Of a stretch of 16,768 bases of DNA, positions 1 to 7,536 are shown piece after piece. Each line of letters begins with the position of its first letter. The stretch's first letter is position 1. Where the stretch lies: the NCBI GenBank assembly GCA_045546775.1, contig JAZQDM010000074.1:1-16768 (forward strand), in the 5' to 3' direction. This DNA is from RGIG3002 sp045546775 (GTDB lineage: Bacteria; Bacillota; Clostridia; Lachnospirales; Lachnospiraceae). The notes under the pieces were generated by a model, which worked only from the letters and a program-made list of their open reading frames with translations, made no database searches and was not told where the DNA came from. Made by a program: the position numbers and the translations under genes.

Positions 1-1
1 A

Positions 2-169
2 CAGGGACCGGTTATTTTGGATACATCCGCAATCGTTATGGGTAATATCAAATCCAAATCTGTTCAGATTAACAACGGTGCGGTTATCGAAGGTATGTGT
101 TCACAGTGCTATGCAGACGTGAATCCGTCATCCTTCTTTGAAGAATTCAAAAAATCCAAAAATAAATAA
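2..169 (+). CDS. Bactofilin-like polymer-forming protein, C-terminal fragment
   Basis: This is the last 55 codons of a gene whose start lies before the window; frame 2 stays open to a TAA at 167-169. The fragment has the alternating short-strand pattern of a bactofilin beta-helix, with a run resembling GNIKAKSVxIxxGAVIEG, followed by a short charged tail (FFEEFKKSKNK). Bactofilins polymerise without nucleotide and act as membrane-associated scaffolds in cell shape and wall synthesis. A CxxC pair (MCSQC) follows the repeat; its meaning is unknown. The stop is 14 bases before pyrH, so the two are probably cotranscribed. In many Bacillota rpsB-tsf precede pyrH, so this neighbour is somewhat unusual. 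The family call rests on a short fragment. Confidence 0.65.
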   Translation, partial: QGPVILDTSAIVMGNIKSKSVQINNGAVIEGMCSQCYADVNPSSFFEEFKKSKNK

Positions 170-183
170 TACGGGGCAAAGAT

Positions 184-879
184 ATGAAGAGAATTTTACT
201 TAAATTGAGCGGTGAAGCATTAGCCGGTGAAAAAAAGACAGGTTTTGATGAAGCTACAGTAGTTGGTGTCGCAAAGCAGGTAAAACAGCTTGTAGATGAT
301 GGCATACAGGTAGGGATTGTTATCGGTGGAGGCAATTTCTGGAGAGGACGTTCCAGCGAGAACATTGACCGTACAAAGGCAGACCAGATCGGAATGCTTG
401 CTACCGTGATGAACTGTATTTATGTGTCAGAGATTTTCCGTTCTGTTGGAATGATGACAAACATTCTTACACCTTTTGAGTGCGGTTCTTTTACAAAACT
501 TTTCTCAAAAGACAGAGCAAACAAGTATTTTGAAAAAGGACAAGTTGTCTTTTTTGCAGGTGGTACAGGCCATCCTTATTTCTCTACCGATACCGGTGTT
601 GTACTTCGTGCGGTAGAAGTGGAGGCAGAAGTTATTTTGCTTGCAAAAGCAATTGACGGCGTGTACGATTCGGATCCGAAAACAAACCCGGATGCAGTAA
701 AATACGATGAAGTTACAATCGATGAAGTAGTTGCCAAAAACTTGCAGGTTGTGGATATGACAGCATCCATTTTGGCACGTGACAACAAAATGCCGATGTG
801 GGTATTCGGACTCAATGAAGAAAACAGCATCGTAAATGCAGTAAAAGGTACATTCAAAGGAACAAAAGTAACAGTTTAA
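184..879 (+). CDS. pyrH: UMP kinase (uridylate kinase)
   Basis: This cytoplasmic amino-acid-kinase-fold enzyme phosphorylates UMP to UDP with ATP, feeding RNA, CTP/dTTP and UDP-sugar wall precursors. The 231-residue length is close to the family norm (about 240). Visible motifs are KLSGE (7-11), the glycine-rich GGGNFWRG (48-55), DQIGMLAT (67-74), the GGTGHPYFSTDT substrate and nucleotide loop (126-137), a downstream KAIDGVYDSDPK segment and a DMTA segment near the C-terminus. A GGGG at 173-176 lies seven bases before the ATG and serves as a modest ribosome site. frr starts 28 bases after the stop, the usual pairing in Bacteria. The enzyme is usually a hexamer controlled by GTP and UTP; no leader control is visible here. 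Confidence 0.97.
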   Translation: MKRILLKLSGEALAGEKKTGFDEATVVGVAKQVKQLVDDGIQVGIVIGGGNFWRGRSSENIDRTKADQIGMLATVMNCIYVSEIFRSVGMMTNILTPFECGSFTKLFSKDRANKYFEKGQVVFFAGGTGHPYFSTDTGVVLRAVEVEAEVILLAKAIDGVYDSDPKTNPDAVKYDEVTIDEVVAKNLQVVDMTASILARDNKMPMWVFGLNEENSIVNAVKGTFKGTKVTV

Positions 880-907
880 GTGAAATTTTATTTGGAGGAT
901 GATATAC

Positions 908-1459
908 ATGGACGAGAGATTACAAGTATTTGACGACAAAATGAAAAAAGCATATGACTTCCTTGTAGCTGATTTTGCTACAATCCGTGCAGGACGTGCA
1001 AATCCGCATGTGCTTGATAAAATCAGGGTAGACTATTACGGAACACCGACACCGATTCAGCAGGTTGGTAACATCAGCGTTCCGGAAGCAAGAATGATTC
1101 AGATTGCACCGTGGGAAAAAAGCTTGATCAAAGATATTGAGAAAGCAATTATGGCATCCGATGTTGGTATTACACCTTCTAATGATGGTAGTGTTATCCG
1201 CCTTGTTTTCCCGGAACTTACCGAGGAACGTCGTAAAGATTTAGTAAAAGACGTTAAGAAAAAAGGTGAAGAAAGTAAAGTCGCTGTACGTAACATCAGA
1301 CGTGACGGTAACGATGCGTTCAAAAAACTTGCAAAAGAAGAAGTTTCCGAAGACGAAATCAAACAGTTGGAAGACAAACTTCAGAAACTTACAGACAAGT
1401 ATGTAAAAGACATCGACAGTTTAGTAGATGAAAAATCAAAAGAAATTCTTACGGTTTAA
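908..1459 (+). CDS. frr: Ribosome recycling factor
   Basis: The 183-residue protein matches RRF (about 185) along its length. It opens with a helical segment, has the conserved TIRAGRANPHVLDKI stretch, the YYGTPTPIQQVGNISVPE domain and the arginine-rich hinge RRDGNDAFKKL, and ends in a long helix. With EF-G it splits post-termination ribosomes so that subunits are reused. The frame also allows an ATG at 899, but GGAGG (894-898) directly abuts that codon. The ATG at 908 has a nine-base spacing and gives the usual MDERLQVFDDKM beginning, so 908 is chosen. It lies between pyrH and uppS in the standard order. Confidence 0.97.
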   Translation: MDERLQVFDDKMKKAYDFLVADFATIRAGRANPHVLDKIRVDYYGTPTPIQQVGNISVPEARMIQIAPWEKSLIKDIEKAIMASDVGITPSNDGSVIRLVFPELTEERRKDLVKDVKKKGEESKVAVRNIRRDGNDAFKKLAKEEVSEDEIKQLEDKLQKLTDKYVKDIDSLVDEKSKEILTV

Positions 1460-1490
1460 TTTTTCGCGTAAGTTATAAGAGGATATACGC

Positions 1491-1536
1491 AAGAGGGGCA
1501 GACGCAGTGTGTGCAAAGTGACGTCTAGCCTCTTTT
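1491..1536 (+). terminator. Hairpin with short T run between frr and uppS (possible attenuating terminator)
   Basis: The left arm at 1491-1504 (AAGAGGGGCAGACG) pairs with 1522-1534 (CGTCTAGCCTCTT). The outer six and inner five base pairs are regular, with a two-to-three base internal bulge and a 17-base loop. The arm ends in TTTT. The loop is large and the T run short and broken by G, so it may only reduce read-through from frr to uppS, or act as an RNA-processing or stability hairpin. Confidence 0.45.
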
Positions 1537-1560
1537 GTGTAATGTGGGAGGAAACAACTT

Positions 1561-2265
1561 ATGAACATTCCGAATCATGTTGCGATTATATTGGATGGAA
1601 ACGGAAGATGGGCAAAAGCAAAGGGAAAACCGCGTAATTTTGGTCACGTACAAGGTGCCAAAACGGTGGAAGTAATTTGCGAAGAAGCTTACAAAATGGG
1701 CATTCAGTATTTGACTGTGTATGCGTTTTCTACAGAAAACTGGAACCGTCCAAAAGAGGAAGTGGACGCGCTTATGACATTGCTCCGCAATTATATGAAG
1801 ACATGTTTGAAGACTGCGGAAAAAAATAATATGTGTGTGCGTGTCATTGGCGATAAAACACGTTTGGACGATGATATTCGTGCGCGCATTGCCCAGTTGG
1901 AAGAAGCAACAAAAAATAACACCGGTTTGCATTTCCAAATTGCCATTAATTATGGTGGTAGAGACGAGATTGTAAGAGCGGTTAAAGAACTGGCAAGTCA
2001 AGTAAAAGAAGGCACTTTGGAGCCGGAGCACATTACCGAAGATATGCTTTCGGATTCCCTTGATACAAAAGGAATTCCGGAGCCGGATTTGTTAATCCGC
2101 ACATGCAATGAGCAACGCATTTCCAACTTTTTGTTGTGGCAGCTTGCTTATACCGAGTTCTATTTTACGGAAGTAGCATGGCCGGATTTTTCAAAAGAGG
2201 AATTAGAAAAAGCCATTGAGGCATATAATCATAGAGACAGAAGATATGGTCTTATTAAAGAGTAA
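1561..2265 (+). CDS. uppS: Isoprenyl transferase (undecaprenyl diphosphate synthase)
   Basis: This cis-prenyltransferase extends farnesyl diphosphate with isopentenyl diphosphate to C55, the lipid carrier for peptidoglycan and other wall polymers. It is 234 residues and acts at the inner membrane face. Motifs are HVAIILDGNGRWA (6-18, with catalytic D12), STENWNRP (57-64), INYGGRDEI (129-137) and the C-terminal LLIRTCNEQRISNF (177-190), which holds the arginines and serine that bind the IPP diphosphate. The usual RTSGEQR reads RTCNEQR here; R180, E184, R186 and S188 are kept, so activity is expected. GGGAGG at 1546-1551 is nine bases before the ATG. The dxr and ispG products nearby make its substrates. 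Confidence 0.96.
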   Translation: MNIPNHVAIILDGNGRWAKAKGKPRNFGHVQGAKTVEVICEEAYKMGIQYLTVYAFSTENWNRPKEEVDALMTLLRNYMKTCLKTAEKNNMCVRVIGDKTRLDDDIRARIAQLEEATKNNTGLHFQIAINYGGRDEIVRAVKELASQVKEGTLEPEHITEDMLSDSLDTKGIPEPDLLIRTCNEQRISNFLLWQLAYTEFYFTEVAWPDFSKEELEKAIEAYNHRDRRYGLIKE

Positions 2266-2286
2266 AGTACGTAGCGGAGGATGATT

Positions 2287-3105
2287 ATGTTTATTACCAG
2301 ATTACTTAGCGGCATTGTTTTAGTTGCTATAGCGTTGGTTACAATGATAGCAGGAGGTCCGTGGCTTTGGGGAACTGTTTTTTTGTTGTCCCTCATTGCA
2401 TTTTTTGAATTGAGCAAAGCGACGGATGTGCATACCGAAGGAAAGCGTTTTAATGCGTTACAAACAGTAGGAGTGCTTGGCATCGTTGCGTATTACGGCG
2501 TTTTGTTTTTTGTGCAGGATGCAATTTATAGTTTCATGACGGTTATACTAATCTTGATGGCATTTATGTTTGTCTATGTCTTTTCTTTTCCGAAATTTAA
2601 GGCAAGACAGGTTATGGAAGCATTTTTCTGTGCAGTGTACGCACCGGTTATGTTGTCCTTTTTGTATTTGACAAGACAGCTGGAAGGCGGATTGTTTATC
2701 GTATGGCTTATTTTGATTAGTTCATGGGGCTGTGATACGTGTGCATATTGTGTTGGAATGTTAATCGGAAAGCATAAGTTGACACCGAAGCTTAGCCCGA
2801 AAAAATCAATCGAAGGAGCTGTTGGCGGTGTTGTCGGTGCTGCGGCAATCGGTGCTATTTACGGTTATTTTGTAGCAAGTAAAGTAACAGGTGTTATCAA
2901 TGTTCCGGTTATGTTTGCTATGATAGGAGGTGTAGGTGCCGTGATTTCCCAAGTGGGCGATTTGGCTGCTTCCGGTATTAAGAGAGACAATGATATCAAA
3001 GATTACGGCAAATTGATTCCCGGACACGGCGGAATCATGGACCGTTTTGACAGTGTTATTTTTACTGCGCCGATTATTTACTTTTTGGCATATATGTTGT
3101 TGTAG
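2287..3105 (+). CDS. cdsA: Phosphatidate cytidylyltransferase (CDP-diglyceride synthase)
   Basis: This integral membrane enzyme makes CDP-diacylglycerol from CTP and phosphatidic acid, the branch point for phosphatidylglycerol and cardiolipin. The protein has 272 residues, about eight hydrophobic segments and the family signature near its end (229-255: SGIKR..D..KDYG..IPGHGG..DRFD). The frame is also open from an ATG at 2281, but GGAGG at 2276-2280 touches that codon. The ATG at 2287 has a six-base spacing and gives the typical MFITRLLSGIVL start. It begins 21 bases after uppS and ends 18 bases before the chosen dxr start, so it lies in the same transcript. Confidence 0.95.
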   Translation: MFITRLLSGIVLVAIALVTMIAGGPWLWGTVFLLSLIAFFELSKATDVHTEGKRFNALQTVGVLGIVAYYGVLFFVQDAIYSFMTVILILMAFMFVYVFSFPKFKARQVMEAFFCAVYAPVMLSFLYLTRQLEGGLFIVWLILISSWGCDTCAYCVGMLIGKHKLTPKLSPKKSIEGAVGGVVGAAAIGAIYGYFVASKVTGVINVPVMFAMIGGVGAVISQVGDLAASGIKRDNDIKDYGKLIPGHGGIMDRFDSVIFTAPIIYFLAYMLL

Positions 3106-3123
3106 AAAAGGATGGGGATGCGA

Positions 3124-4275
3124 ATGAAGAAAATAACAGTACTCGGTTCTACCGGTTCTATCGGAACACAGACATTGGATGTTGTCAGAGCCTACAAAAA
3201 CGATTTTCAAATTGTAGCGCTTGCGGCCGGCGGAAACGTGGATTTGATGGAGAAACAAATACGGGAATTTTTGCCAAAGAAAGCAGTTATGTGGAGCGAA
3301 CAGGCAGCCAATGATTTGAAAGCAAGAGTGGCAGATTTGGAAGTGGAAATCGGTTGTGGAATGGATGGACTTTTGGATATCTCTTCCATGCCGGAAGCGG
3401 ACATTGTATTGACTGCTATTGTTGGTATGATTGGCATCCGTCCGACCATTGCAGCAATTGAGAGCGGAAAAGACATTGCCCTTGCGAATAAAGAAACACT
3501 TGTTACGGCAGGACACATTATTATGCCTCTTGCAAAGAAGCATGGGGTGTCGATTTTGCCGGTAGATAGTGAACACAGTGCCATTTTCCAGTCTATGAAC
3601 GGGGAAAAGAAAAGTCAGGTAAGCAAAATTTTGTTGACCGCATCCGGCGGCCCTTTCCGCGGGAAAACAAAAGAGGAGCTTGCAAAAGTGACAGTGGAAG
3701 ATGCGTTAAAACATCCAAACTGGGCGATGGGAAGAAAGATTACCATTGATTCCTCTACCCTTGTCAACAAAGGTCTGGAAGTCATTGAAGCGAAATGGTT
3801 GTTTGATGTAGATTTGGATCGGATTCAAGTGGTGGTGCATCCGCAGAGTATCATTCATTCGATGGTGGAATACGACGATGGTGCTGTCATAGCACAACTT
3901 GGTACACCGGATATGAAACTGCCGATTCAGTATGCGCTTTTTTATCCGGACAGAATGCCGATGGATGGAAAAAAACTGGACTTTTATGCACTTTCACAAA
4001 TGACGTTTGAAAGGCCGGATATGGATACTTTTGACGGACTGCGTTTGGCGTTTGAAGCGTCCCGAACAGGCGGAAGTATGCCTACCGTGTACAATGCGGC
4101 CAACGAAAAAGCGGTTGCATTGTTTTTGGATAAAAAGATTTCTTACCTCCAGATTCCGGAATTAATTGCGCTTTCGATGGAGCAACATAAAGCGATAGAA
4201 AATCCGAATGTGGAACAGATTCTGTCAGTAGAGGCAGAAACGTATGATTATATTATGCAGAGGATGGAATTATAG
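3124..4275 (+). CDS. dxr: 1-deoxy-D-xylulose 5-phosphate reductoisomerase
   Basis: This cytoplasmic enzyme catalyses the committed step of the methylerythritol phosphate route, converting DXP to MEP with NADPH and a divalent metal. The 383-residue protein shows the NADPH loop GSTGSIG (8-14), LANKETLV (120-127), PVDSEHSAIFQ (146-156) with metal ligands D148 and E150, ASGGPFRG, the flexible-loop HPNWAMG (197-203), NKGLEVIEA with ligand E219, and a late NAANEKAV. In-frame ATGs also exist at 3112 and 3118. The one at 3124 gives the family-typical MKKITVLGSTGSIG start with GGGG at 3114-3117 as ribosome site. The stop overlaps the GTG of rseP by one base, which suggests coupled translation. Confidence 0.96.
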   Translation: MKKITVLGSTGSIGTQTLDVVRAYKNDFQIVALAAGGNVDLMEKQIREFLPKKAVMWSEQAANDLKARVADLEVEIGCGMDGLLDISSMPEADIVLTAIVGMIGIRPTIAAIESGKDIALANKETLVTAGHIIMPLAKKHGVSILPVDSEHSAIFQSMNGEKKSQVSKILLTASGGPFRGKTKEELAKVTVEDALKHPNWAMGRKITIDSSTLVNKGLEVIEAKWLFDVDLDRIQVVVHPQSIIHSMVEYDDGAVIAQLGTPDMKLPIQYALFYPDRMPMDGKKLDFYALSQMTFERPDMDTFDGLRLAFEASRTGGSMPTVYNAANEKAVALFLDKKISYLQIPELIALSMEQHKAIENPNVEQILSVEAETYDYIMQRMEL

Positions 4276-5339
4276 TGAATATAGTAGCATCGGTTGTATT
4301 TTTTATTATTATATTTAGTGTCATTGTTGTGGCACACGAATTTGGTCATTTTATTTTGGCAAAAGCAAACGGCATCCGTGTGAAGGAATTCGCGGTAGGA
4401 CTTGGACCGAATCTTTTGTCATTTACAAAAGGCGAAACGAAGTATTCCCTGAAATTGCTGCCGTTTGGCGGTGCCTGCATGTTTGACGGGGAAGACGGAA
4501 TTGACATGGAAAAAGGGAAAGAACCGGAACCGGGAAGTTTTCTTGCGGCAAATGTCTGGTCGAGAATTGCCTGTGTTGCGGCAGGACCGATTTTTAACTT
4601 TATTCTCGCGTTTCTTTTTTCCTTGGTCTTAGTAGCCGCTACCGGAAGTGATATGCCGGTGCTAGCGGAAGTGACGGCTGACAGTGCGGCGTATGAAGCA
4701 GGACTTCAAGCTGGAGATGTGATCAAAGAAATCAATGGGGAAAACATTCATCTTTTTAAGGAAATTACGCTTATTTCCATGTTGAACAAAGGTGAGCCGA
4801 TGGAAATTGTGTATGAGCGCGATGGTGCTACCTACGAGACAACGCTTCATCCGGTTTATCATGCAGAGGAAGGCCGCTATTACATGGGAATTGTGGGCGG
4901 TGCTGATATTTACAAGAGCAAAGGCTTTGAGCTGGTAAAATACAGCGGTTATGAGGTTGGTTATTGGGCAAAAGCGACAGTTAAGAGCCTTCAAATGCTT
5001 GTGCAGGGCCAGCTTACAAAAGACGATGTGGCAGGACCGGTCGGTGTAGCACAGCTTGTGGGTGACACTTACACAGAAGCAAAAGAATACGGTGTTTCGT
5101 CGGTGATTTTGTCGATGATGAACATTGCGATTTTGTTGTCGGTAAATCTCGGGGTATTCAATTTGCTCCCATTACCGGCGCTAGACGGCGGAAGACTTGT
5201 CTTTTTGCTCATTGAAGTGATACGAGGCAAACCGGTACCGCCGGAAAAAGAAGGCATCGTACATTTTATCGGTTTGGTTGCATTTATGATTTTGATGGTG
5301 TTCGTTTTGTTCAATGATATATCCAGATTGTTCCGTTAA
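4275..5339 (+). CDS. rseP: RIP metalloprotease RseP/RasP (site-2 protease)
   Basis: This membrane zinc protease makes the second, intramembrane cut of anti-sigma factors and clears leftover signal peptides. The 354 residues show HEFGH (21-25) in the first membrane helix, one PDZ domain at about 125-195 and the second metal motif NLLPLPALDGG (296-306) with ligand D304. Two to three further C-terminal hydrophobic stretches are present. Translation starts at GTG 4275, overlapping the dxr stop by one base; GAGG at 4260-4263 is a rather distant ribosome site, so coupling with dxr probably helps. An intrinsic terminator follows after 44 bases. ispG and polC often come next in Bacillota, but here a phosphatase-kinase pair intervenes. 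Confidence 0.95.
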   Translation: MNIVASVVFFIIIFSVIVVAHEFGHFILAKANGIRVKEFAVGLGPNLLSFTKGETKYSLKLLPFGGACMFDGEDGIDMEKGKEPEPGSFLAANVWSRIACVAAGPIFNFILAFLFSLVLVAATGSDMPVLAEVTADSAAYEAGLQAGDVIKEINGENIHLFKEITLISMLNKGEPMEIVYERDGATYETTLHPVYHAEEGRYYMGIVGGADIYKSKGFELVKYSGYEVGYWAKATVKSLQMLVQGQLTKDDVAGPVGVAQLVGDTYTEAKEYGVSSVILSMMNIAILLSVNLGVFNLLPLPALDGGRLVFLLIEVIRGKPVPPEKEGIVHFIGLVAFMILMVFVLFNDISRLFR

Positions 5340-5383
5340 ACGTCTCATAAGAGAAGTCAGAGCAGTGAAGCGGTTGTAAAAAT

Positions 5384-5422
5384 GCCGAAAGAGTGCAAAG
5401 ATTGCATTCTTCGGCTTTTTTT
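5384..5422 (+). terminator. Intrinsic terminator after rseP
   Basis: GCCGAAAGAGTGCAA (5384-5398) pairs with TTGCATTCTTCGGC (5402-5415), with a small bulge and a tight loop, followed by seven T. It ends the pyrH-rseP transcript. The rest of the 5340-5582 gap holds A/T-rich sequence, a further T run and a weak promoter candidate, with no convincing gene. Confidence 0.9.
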
Positions 5423-5489
5423 AATTTTTTTTTCTCAAACAGACTCTTTTTGTAAAAAAATATTGTGAAAAACGTCGAAACGATTGTTG

Positions 5490-5518
5490 TTGCGCAGTGC
5501 AAAAAGGTGTAGTAGAGT
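5490..5518 (+). promoter_or_regulatory. Possible promoter of the phosphatase-kinase pair
   Basis: TTGCGC (5490-5495) and TAGAGT (5513-5518) are separated by 17 bases, about 65 bases before the phosphatase start. Both boxes match consensus only partly. The position after a strong terminator argues that some promoter must lie here. Confidence 0.3.
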
Positions 5519-5582
5519 GAAAACACAAATCTATTTTTCAATGTGATTCTACAAATATTCCACATGAAATAAAAGGTGAAAA

Positions 5583-6287
5583 ATGAAAATAAAGACAGCG
5601 TATATTTGGGAGCAGGGAGAAAAGGCTAAAAATGAAGACTCTCTTGTGCTCGAGCATGTTGAAACAAAAGCGGGCCCCGTTTTGCTGGCAGCCGTATGTG
5701 ACGGAATCGGCGGACTTTCAGAAGGTGAAGTGGCAAGCGGATTTATGGCGGAAATGCTTGTTGTTTGGTTTTACAAAGAGTTTCTTGTGTTATTACAAAA
5801 AAAGAAAAGCAGAAGGAAACTGCAAAAATCTGCGATTCGAATTTTATATGAGGCGCATGAATTGCTAAAAAGCTATGCAAAGCAAAAACATATCCGACTC
5901 GGAACGACGGTTACGATGCTTCTTGTTACAAAAAACTATTATTTTATCGTGCATGTGGGCGACAGCCGCCTATATAAAATGCAAAGAAAATTGAAGATTA
6001 TGACAAGACAAGACGGAACCGGCAACATATTGCATCGTTGTATCGGAGCCGGAAAATACGAAAAACCGCAATGGAAGTGCGCAAGATGGAAAAGAGATAC
6101 AGCGTTTCTTGTATGTACGGATGGCGTATACAAAACGTTGAATGACGAGGAAATAAAAATTGTACTAAAGAAAAATTGCAAAACCGATATGGAGTTGCAG
6201 AAAAGATTAAAAGAGACGGTGCGGATTATGAAAAGCCGCACTATGAAAGACAATGCTTCTGCAATCTGTGTTGTTGTACAAAAATAG
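5583..6287 (+). CDS. PP2C-family Ser/Thr protein phosphatase, PrpC/Stp-like, flapless
   Basis: The protein has 234 residues, no signal peptide and no membrane segment. It shows the metal-dependent PP2C motifs in order: NED (17-19), AVCDGIGGLSEGEVAS (37-52, ligand D40), a TT pair near 108, HVGDSRLYKM (124-133, D127), CTDGVYKTL (178-186, D180) and DNAS (223-226, D223). The metal-binding acids look complete, so an active Mn/Mg phosphatase is expected, most simply removing phosphate from Ser/Thr targets of the next gene's kinase. Between TRQD (141-144) and the CIGAG segment (153-157) only about eight residues lie where PrpC/Stp1 proteins carry a flap subdomain of roughly 25-30, so the flap is nearly absent. 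An AAGGTG at 5573-5578 serves as ribosome site. The kinase starts nine bases downstream. Confidence 0.88.
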   Translation: MKIKTAYIWEQGEKAKNEDSLVLEHVETKAGPVLLAAVCDGIGGLSEGEVASGFMAEMLVVWFYKEFLVLLQKKKSRRKLQKSAIRILYEAHELLKSYAKQKHIRLGTTVTMLLVTKNYYFIVHVGDSRLYKMQRKLKIMTRQDGTGNILHRCIGAGKYEKPQWKCARWKRDTAFLVCTDGVYKTLNDEEIKIVLKKNCKTDMELQKRLKETVRIMKSRTMKDNASAICVVVQK

Positions 6288-6296
6288 GAGAATGGT

Positions 6297-7454
6297 ATGG
6301 ACGAACGGTATCAGATACAAGAATCTATCGGGCAAGGCGCAAATGGCATTGTATATAAGGCTTATGACAGGCATTTGCAACAGTTTGTTGCCATTAAACA
6401 TTTGGCAAAGCAGGAACAATGGGCATTGGAGGAAGCGGAAATATTAAAAAAGTTGAAACATCCGTCCATTCCTATTGTGTATGATGTACTAAAATACAAC
6501 GAGGAACTTTACCTTGTGATGGAGTATATGGAAGGGAAAAACTTACTGTGTATTTTGGAAGAACGAGGGATGTTTCCGGAAGAGCAGGCAGTGAAAATCG
6601 CATTGGCAGTGGGAGAAAGTCTGTTTTATTTACATCATCTTCCGGAAAAAATTATTTACAGAGATTTAAAACCGGCTAATTTGATTATCGATGATTTGTA
6701 TCAGGTAAAACTCGTCGATTTTGACAGTGCTTTTTTTGCGGGAAAAAGAGGTGCAAAGGAAACATGTGTGGCGAAAGACAATTACATCGGAACGTACGGA
6801 TACAGTGCGCCGGAACAGTTTGTAAAGGGCGAGACGGTAGATGAAAAAAGTGATATCTATGCGTTTGGAATGACACTGTATCATATGTTGACAGGGAAAA
6901 ATCCGTCAAGACCGCCATATTATTTGCACAAAATCCGGGAATGCAATCCTCTCTTTTTAGAAAGTCTGGAAGCAATTGTAGAAAAATGCATAGCAAAAGA
7001 CAGGACAAAGCGCTATGACAATATGGAGCAGGTGCTTGCTGATTTGCGCTCTTACAAAGAAAAGAAAAAAGAAAAAAAGATACGTTTCCGGTTTTGGATA
7101 AGAAGACGCAGAAGGTATGTAGTGGAGGGGAAAAAGAGCATCTTTTTGACAGCAAAGAAAATGGGAGGCTTGTTTTTGCTTTTGTTTTTCTTGGGAAGTG
7201 TAGCAATGCGTTTTTGGCCGGCCGGCATTGTCAATGCAGCACCCACGGACGTTTTGCCGCTTGTTTTGTATAACGATAACAGGGAAAAAATTATTGTGAA
7301 AGACGGGTGTTTTTATGAGGGAGCAGGAGATTTTCATATGGAAGTTCCCAAATTTGTATTAAACGAGCACAGAGAAGTTGAAATAACCGTAATTTGCAAG
7401 GATTTGCAGACCGGAGAAAAATTGGAAAAAGTTGTTCTCATAAGAGGCAAATAG
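6297..7454 (+). CDS. Membrane-anchored Hanks-type Ser/Thr protein kinase without PASTA repeats
   Basis: Residues 1-255 form a protein kinase domain: G-loop GQGANG (12-17), VAIK (K34), helix C glutamate E46, YRDLKPAN (121-128, catalytic D123, N128), VDFDSA (metal D141) and GTYGYSAPEQ (165-174). YRD replaces HRD and DFD replaces DFG; catalytic acids are kept, so activity is likely. A very basic juxtamembrane stretch (about 255-280) precedes one membrane helix (about 290-309). An outside tail of about 75 residues follows. It has alternating beta-strand character and resembles one small beta-sandwich, not PASTA or another domain I recognise. Topology fits kinase inside and sensor outside by the positive-inside rule. 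AGGAG at 6286-6290 sits six bases from the ATG and overlaps the phosphatase stop. Substrates and ligand are unknown. Confidence 0.9.
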   Translation: MDERYQIQESIGQGANGIVYKAYDRHLQQFVAIKHLAKQEQWALEEAEILKKLKHPSIPIVYDVLKYNEELYLVMEYMEGKNLLCILEERGMFPEEQAVKIALAVGESLFYLHHLPEKIIYRDLKPANLIIDDLYQVKLVDFDSAFFAGKRGAKETCVAKDNYIGTYGYSAPEQFVKGETVDEKSDIYAFGMTLYHMLTGKNPSRPPYYLHKIRECNPLFLESLEAIVEKCIAKDRTKRYDNMEQVLADLRSYKEKKKEKKIRFRFWIRRRRRYVVEGKKSIFLTAKKMGGLFLLLFFLGSVAMRFWPAGIVNAAPTDVLPLVLYNDNREKIIVKDGCFYEGAGDFHMEVPKFVLNEHREVEITVICKDLQTGEKLEKVVLIRGK

Positions 7455-7477
7455 AAGTACCTTTTTTGTTCCAAAAA

Positions 7478-7486
7478 TGATATAAT
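7478..7486 (+). promoter_or_regulatory. Extended -10 promoter before ispG
   Basis: TGATATAAT (7478-7486) is a perfect TATAAT with the extended -10 TG. No good -35 box is seen upstream. It lies about 50 bases before ispG and probably starts an ispG-polC-dut transcript. Confidence 0.6.
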
Positions 7487-7536
7487 AAAGTTTAACTATG
7501 AACGAATTAAAAATTGGAATAAAGTGAGGAATTAGT

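Noticed and set aside
505..939. Long minus-strand frames opposite pyrH, uppS, dxr, ispG and polC
   Set aside because: All lie antisense to strongly recognised genes, are rich in Cys/His/Phe as expected for shadows, and lack ribosome sites.
5311..5565. Minus-strand 84-codon frame in the rseP-phosphatase gap
   Set aside because: It overlaps the end of rseP and runs through a clear intrinsic terminator; composition is low-complexity Phe/Leu/Lys from A/T-rich DNA and no ribosome site is seen.
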